Below, piece by piece: positions 5,970 to 6,045 of a stretch of DNA of 6,045 bases (positions are counted from its first letter, which is position 1; each line of letters begins with the position of its first letter). Source of the stretch: Acidobacteriota bacterium (GTDB lineage Bacteria > Acidobacteriota > HRBIN11); NCBI GenBank assembly GCA_025061865.1, contig JANXAA010000140.1, positions 1 through 6,045 of the forward strand. The letters run 5' to 3'. A model generated the notes under the pieces. The model was given only the letters and a program-made list of their open reading frames with translations, made no database searches and had not been told where the DNA came from. Made by a program: the position numbers and the translations under genes.

Positions 5970-6045
5970 GACTCGGGGCTGGGTATCCGGTGTAGAACCT
6001 TCGGAAAAACCGACACCTGGCCCTCGATACTGCAATCTATGGCAG
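5970..6045 (+). other. Downstream flank of the peptidase gene, no gene seen
   Basis: A small perfect hairpin, TCGG (6001-6004) with CCGA (6010-6013) around AAAAA, lies 31 bases after the stop. An overlapping outer pairing is GGTG (5989-5992) with CACC (6014-6017). No T-run follows, so a transcript end here is only a weak possibility. Nothing else is recognised up to the right edge. Confidence 0.3.

Noticed and set aside
5989..6017. Intrinsic terminator after the peptidase gene
   Set aside because: The stem is only four pairs, the A-run is in the loop, and no T-run follows. It is kept only as a note in the flank entry.

Overview
The window is GC-rich bacterial DNA. Dense, confident coding is confined to five genes, and the codons favour G or C in the third position (GTC, GAC and CGG are very common). 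The lineage cannot be fixed from these genes. An exported serine peptidase and an inner-membrane type ABC importer fit a Gram-negative-like bacterium, possibly from an uncultured environmental or thermophilic group; that last point is only an impression from base and codon use.

Layout. Positions 1-2262, minus strand: the 3' two thirds of an ABC import operon, read from right to left. A permease with two transmembrane domains in one chain (529-2262) is followed after 58 bases by an ATPase (470 down to the left edge, truncated by the window). Together they look like a nitrate/sulfonate/taurine-type anion importer with a duplicated permease; no substrate-binding protein is visible. Positions 2481-2810, minus strand: a small protein of unknown function. 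Positions 2975-3409, minus strand: an OsmC-family thiol peroxidase. Positions 3410-3827: a divergent intergenic region with two perfect 22-base tandem repeats, a run of imperfect 7-base units, and several inverted repeats. The longest inverted repeat, 14 paired positions with a 4-base bulge, lies just upstream of the ribosome binding site of the last gene. Positions 3828-5969, plus strand: a complete prolyl oligopeptidase (family S9A) with an export signal and an intact catalytic triad. The last 76 bases hold no gene.

The four minus-strand genes run in the same direction but are separated by gaps of 58, about 220 and about 165 bases, so only permease plus ATPase is a convincing operon. The OsmC gene and the peptidase gene diverge from the 418-base repeat and hairpin region, which must contain their promoters. 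No plainly new multi-gene system is visible. The least explained parts are the small unknown protein, the Arg/Trp-rich linker inside the permease, and the structured intergenic region at 3420-3794.
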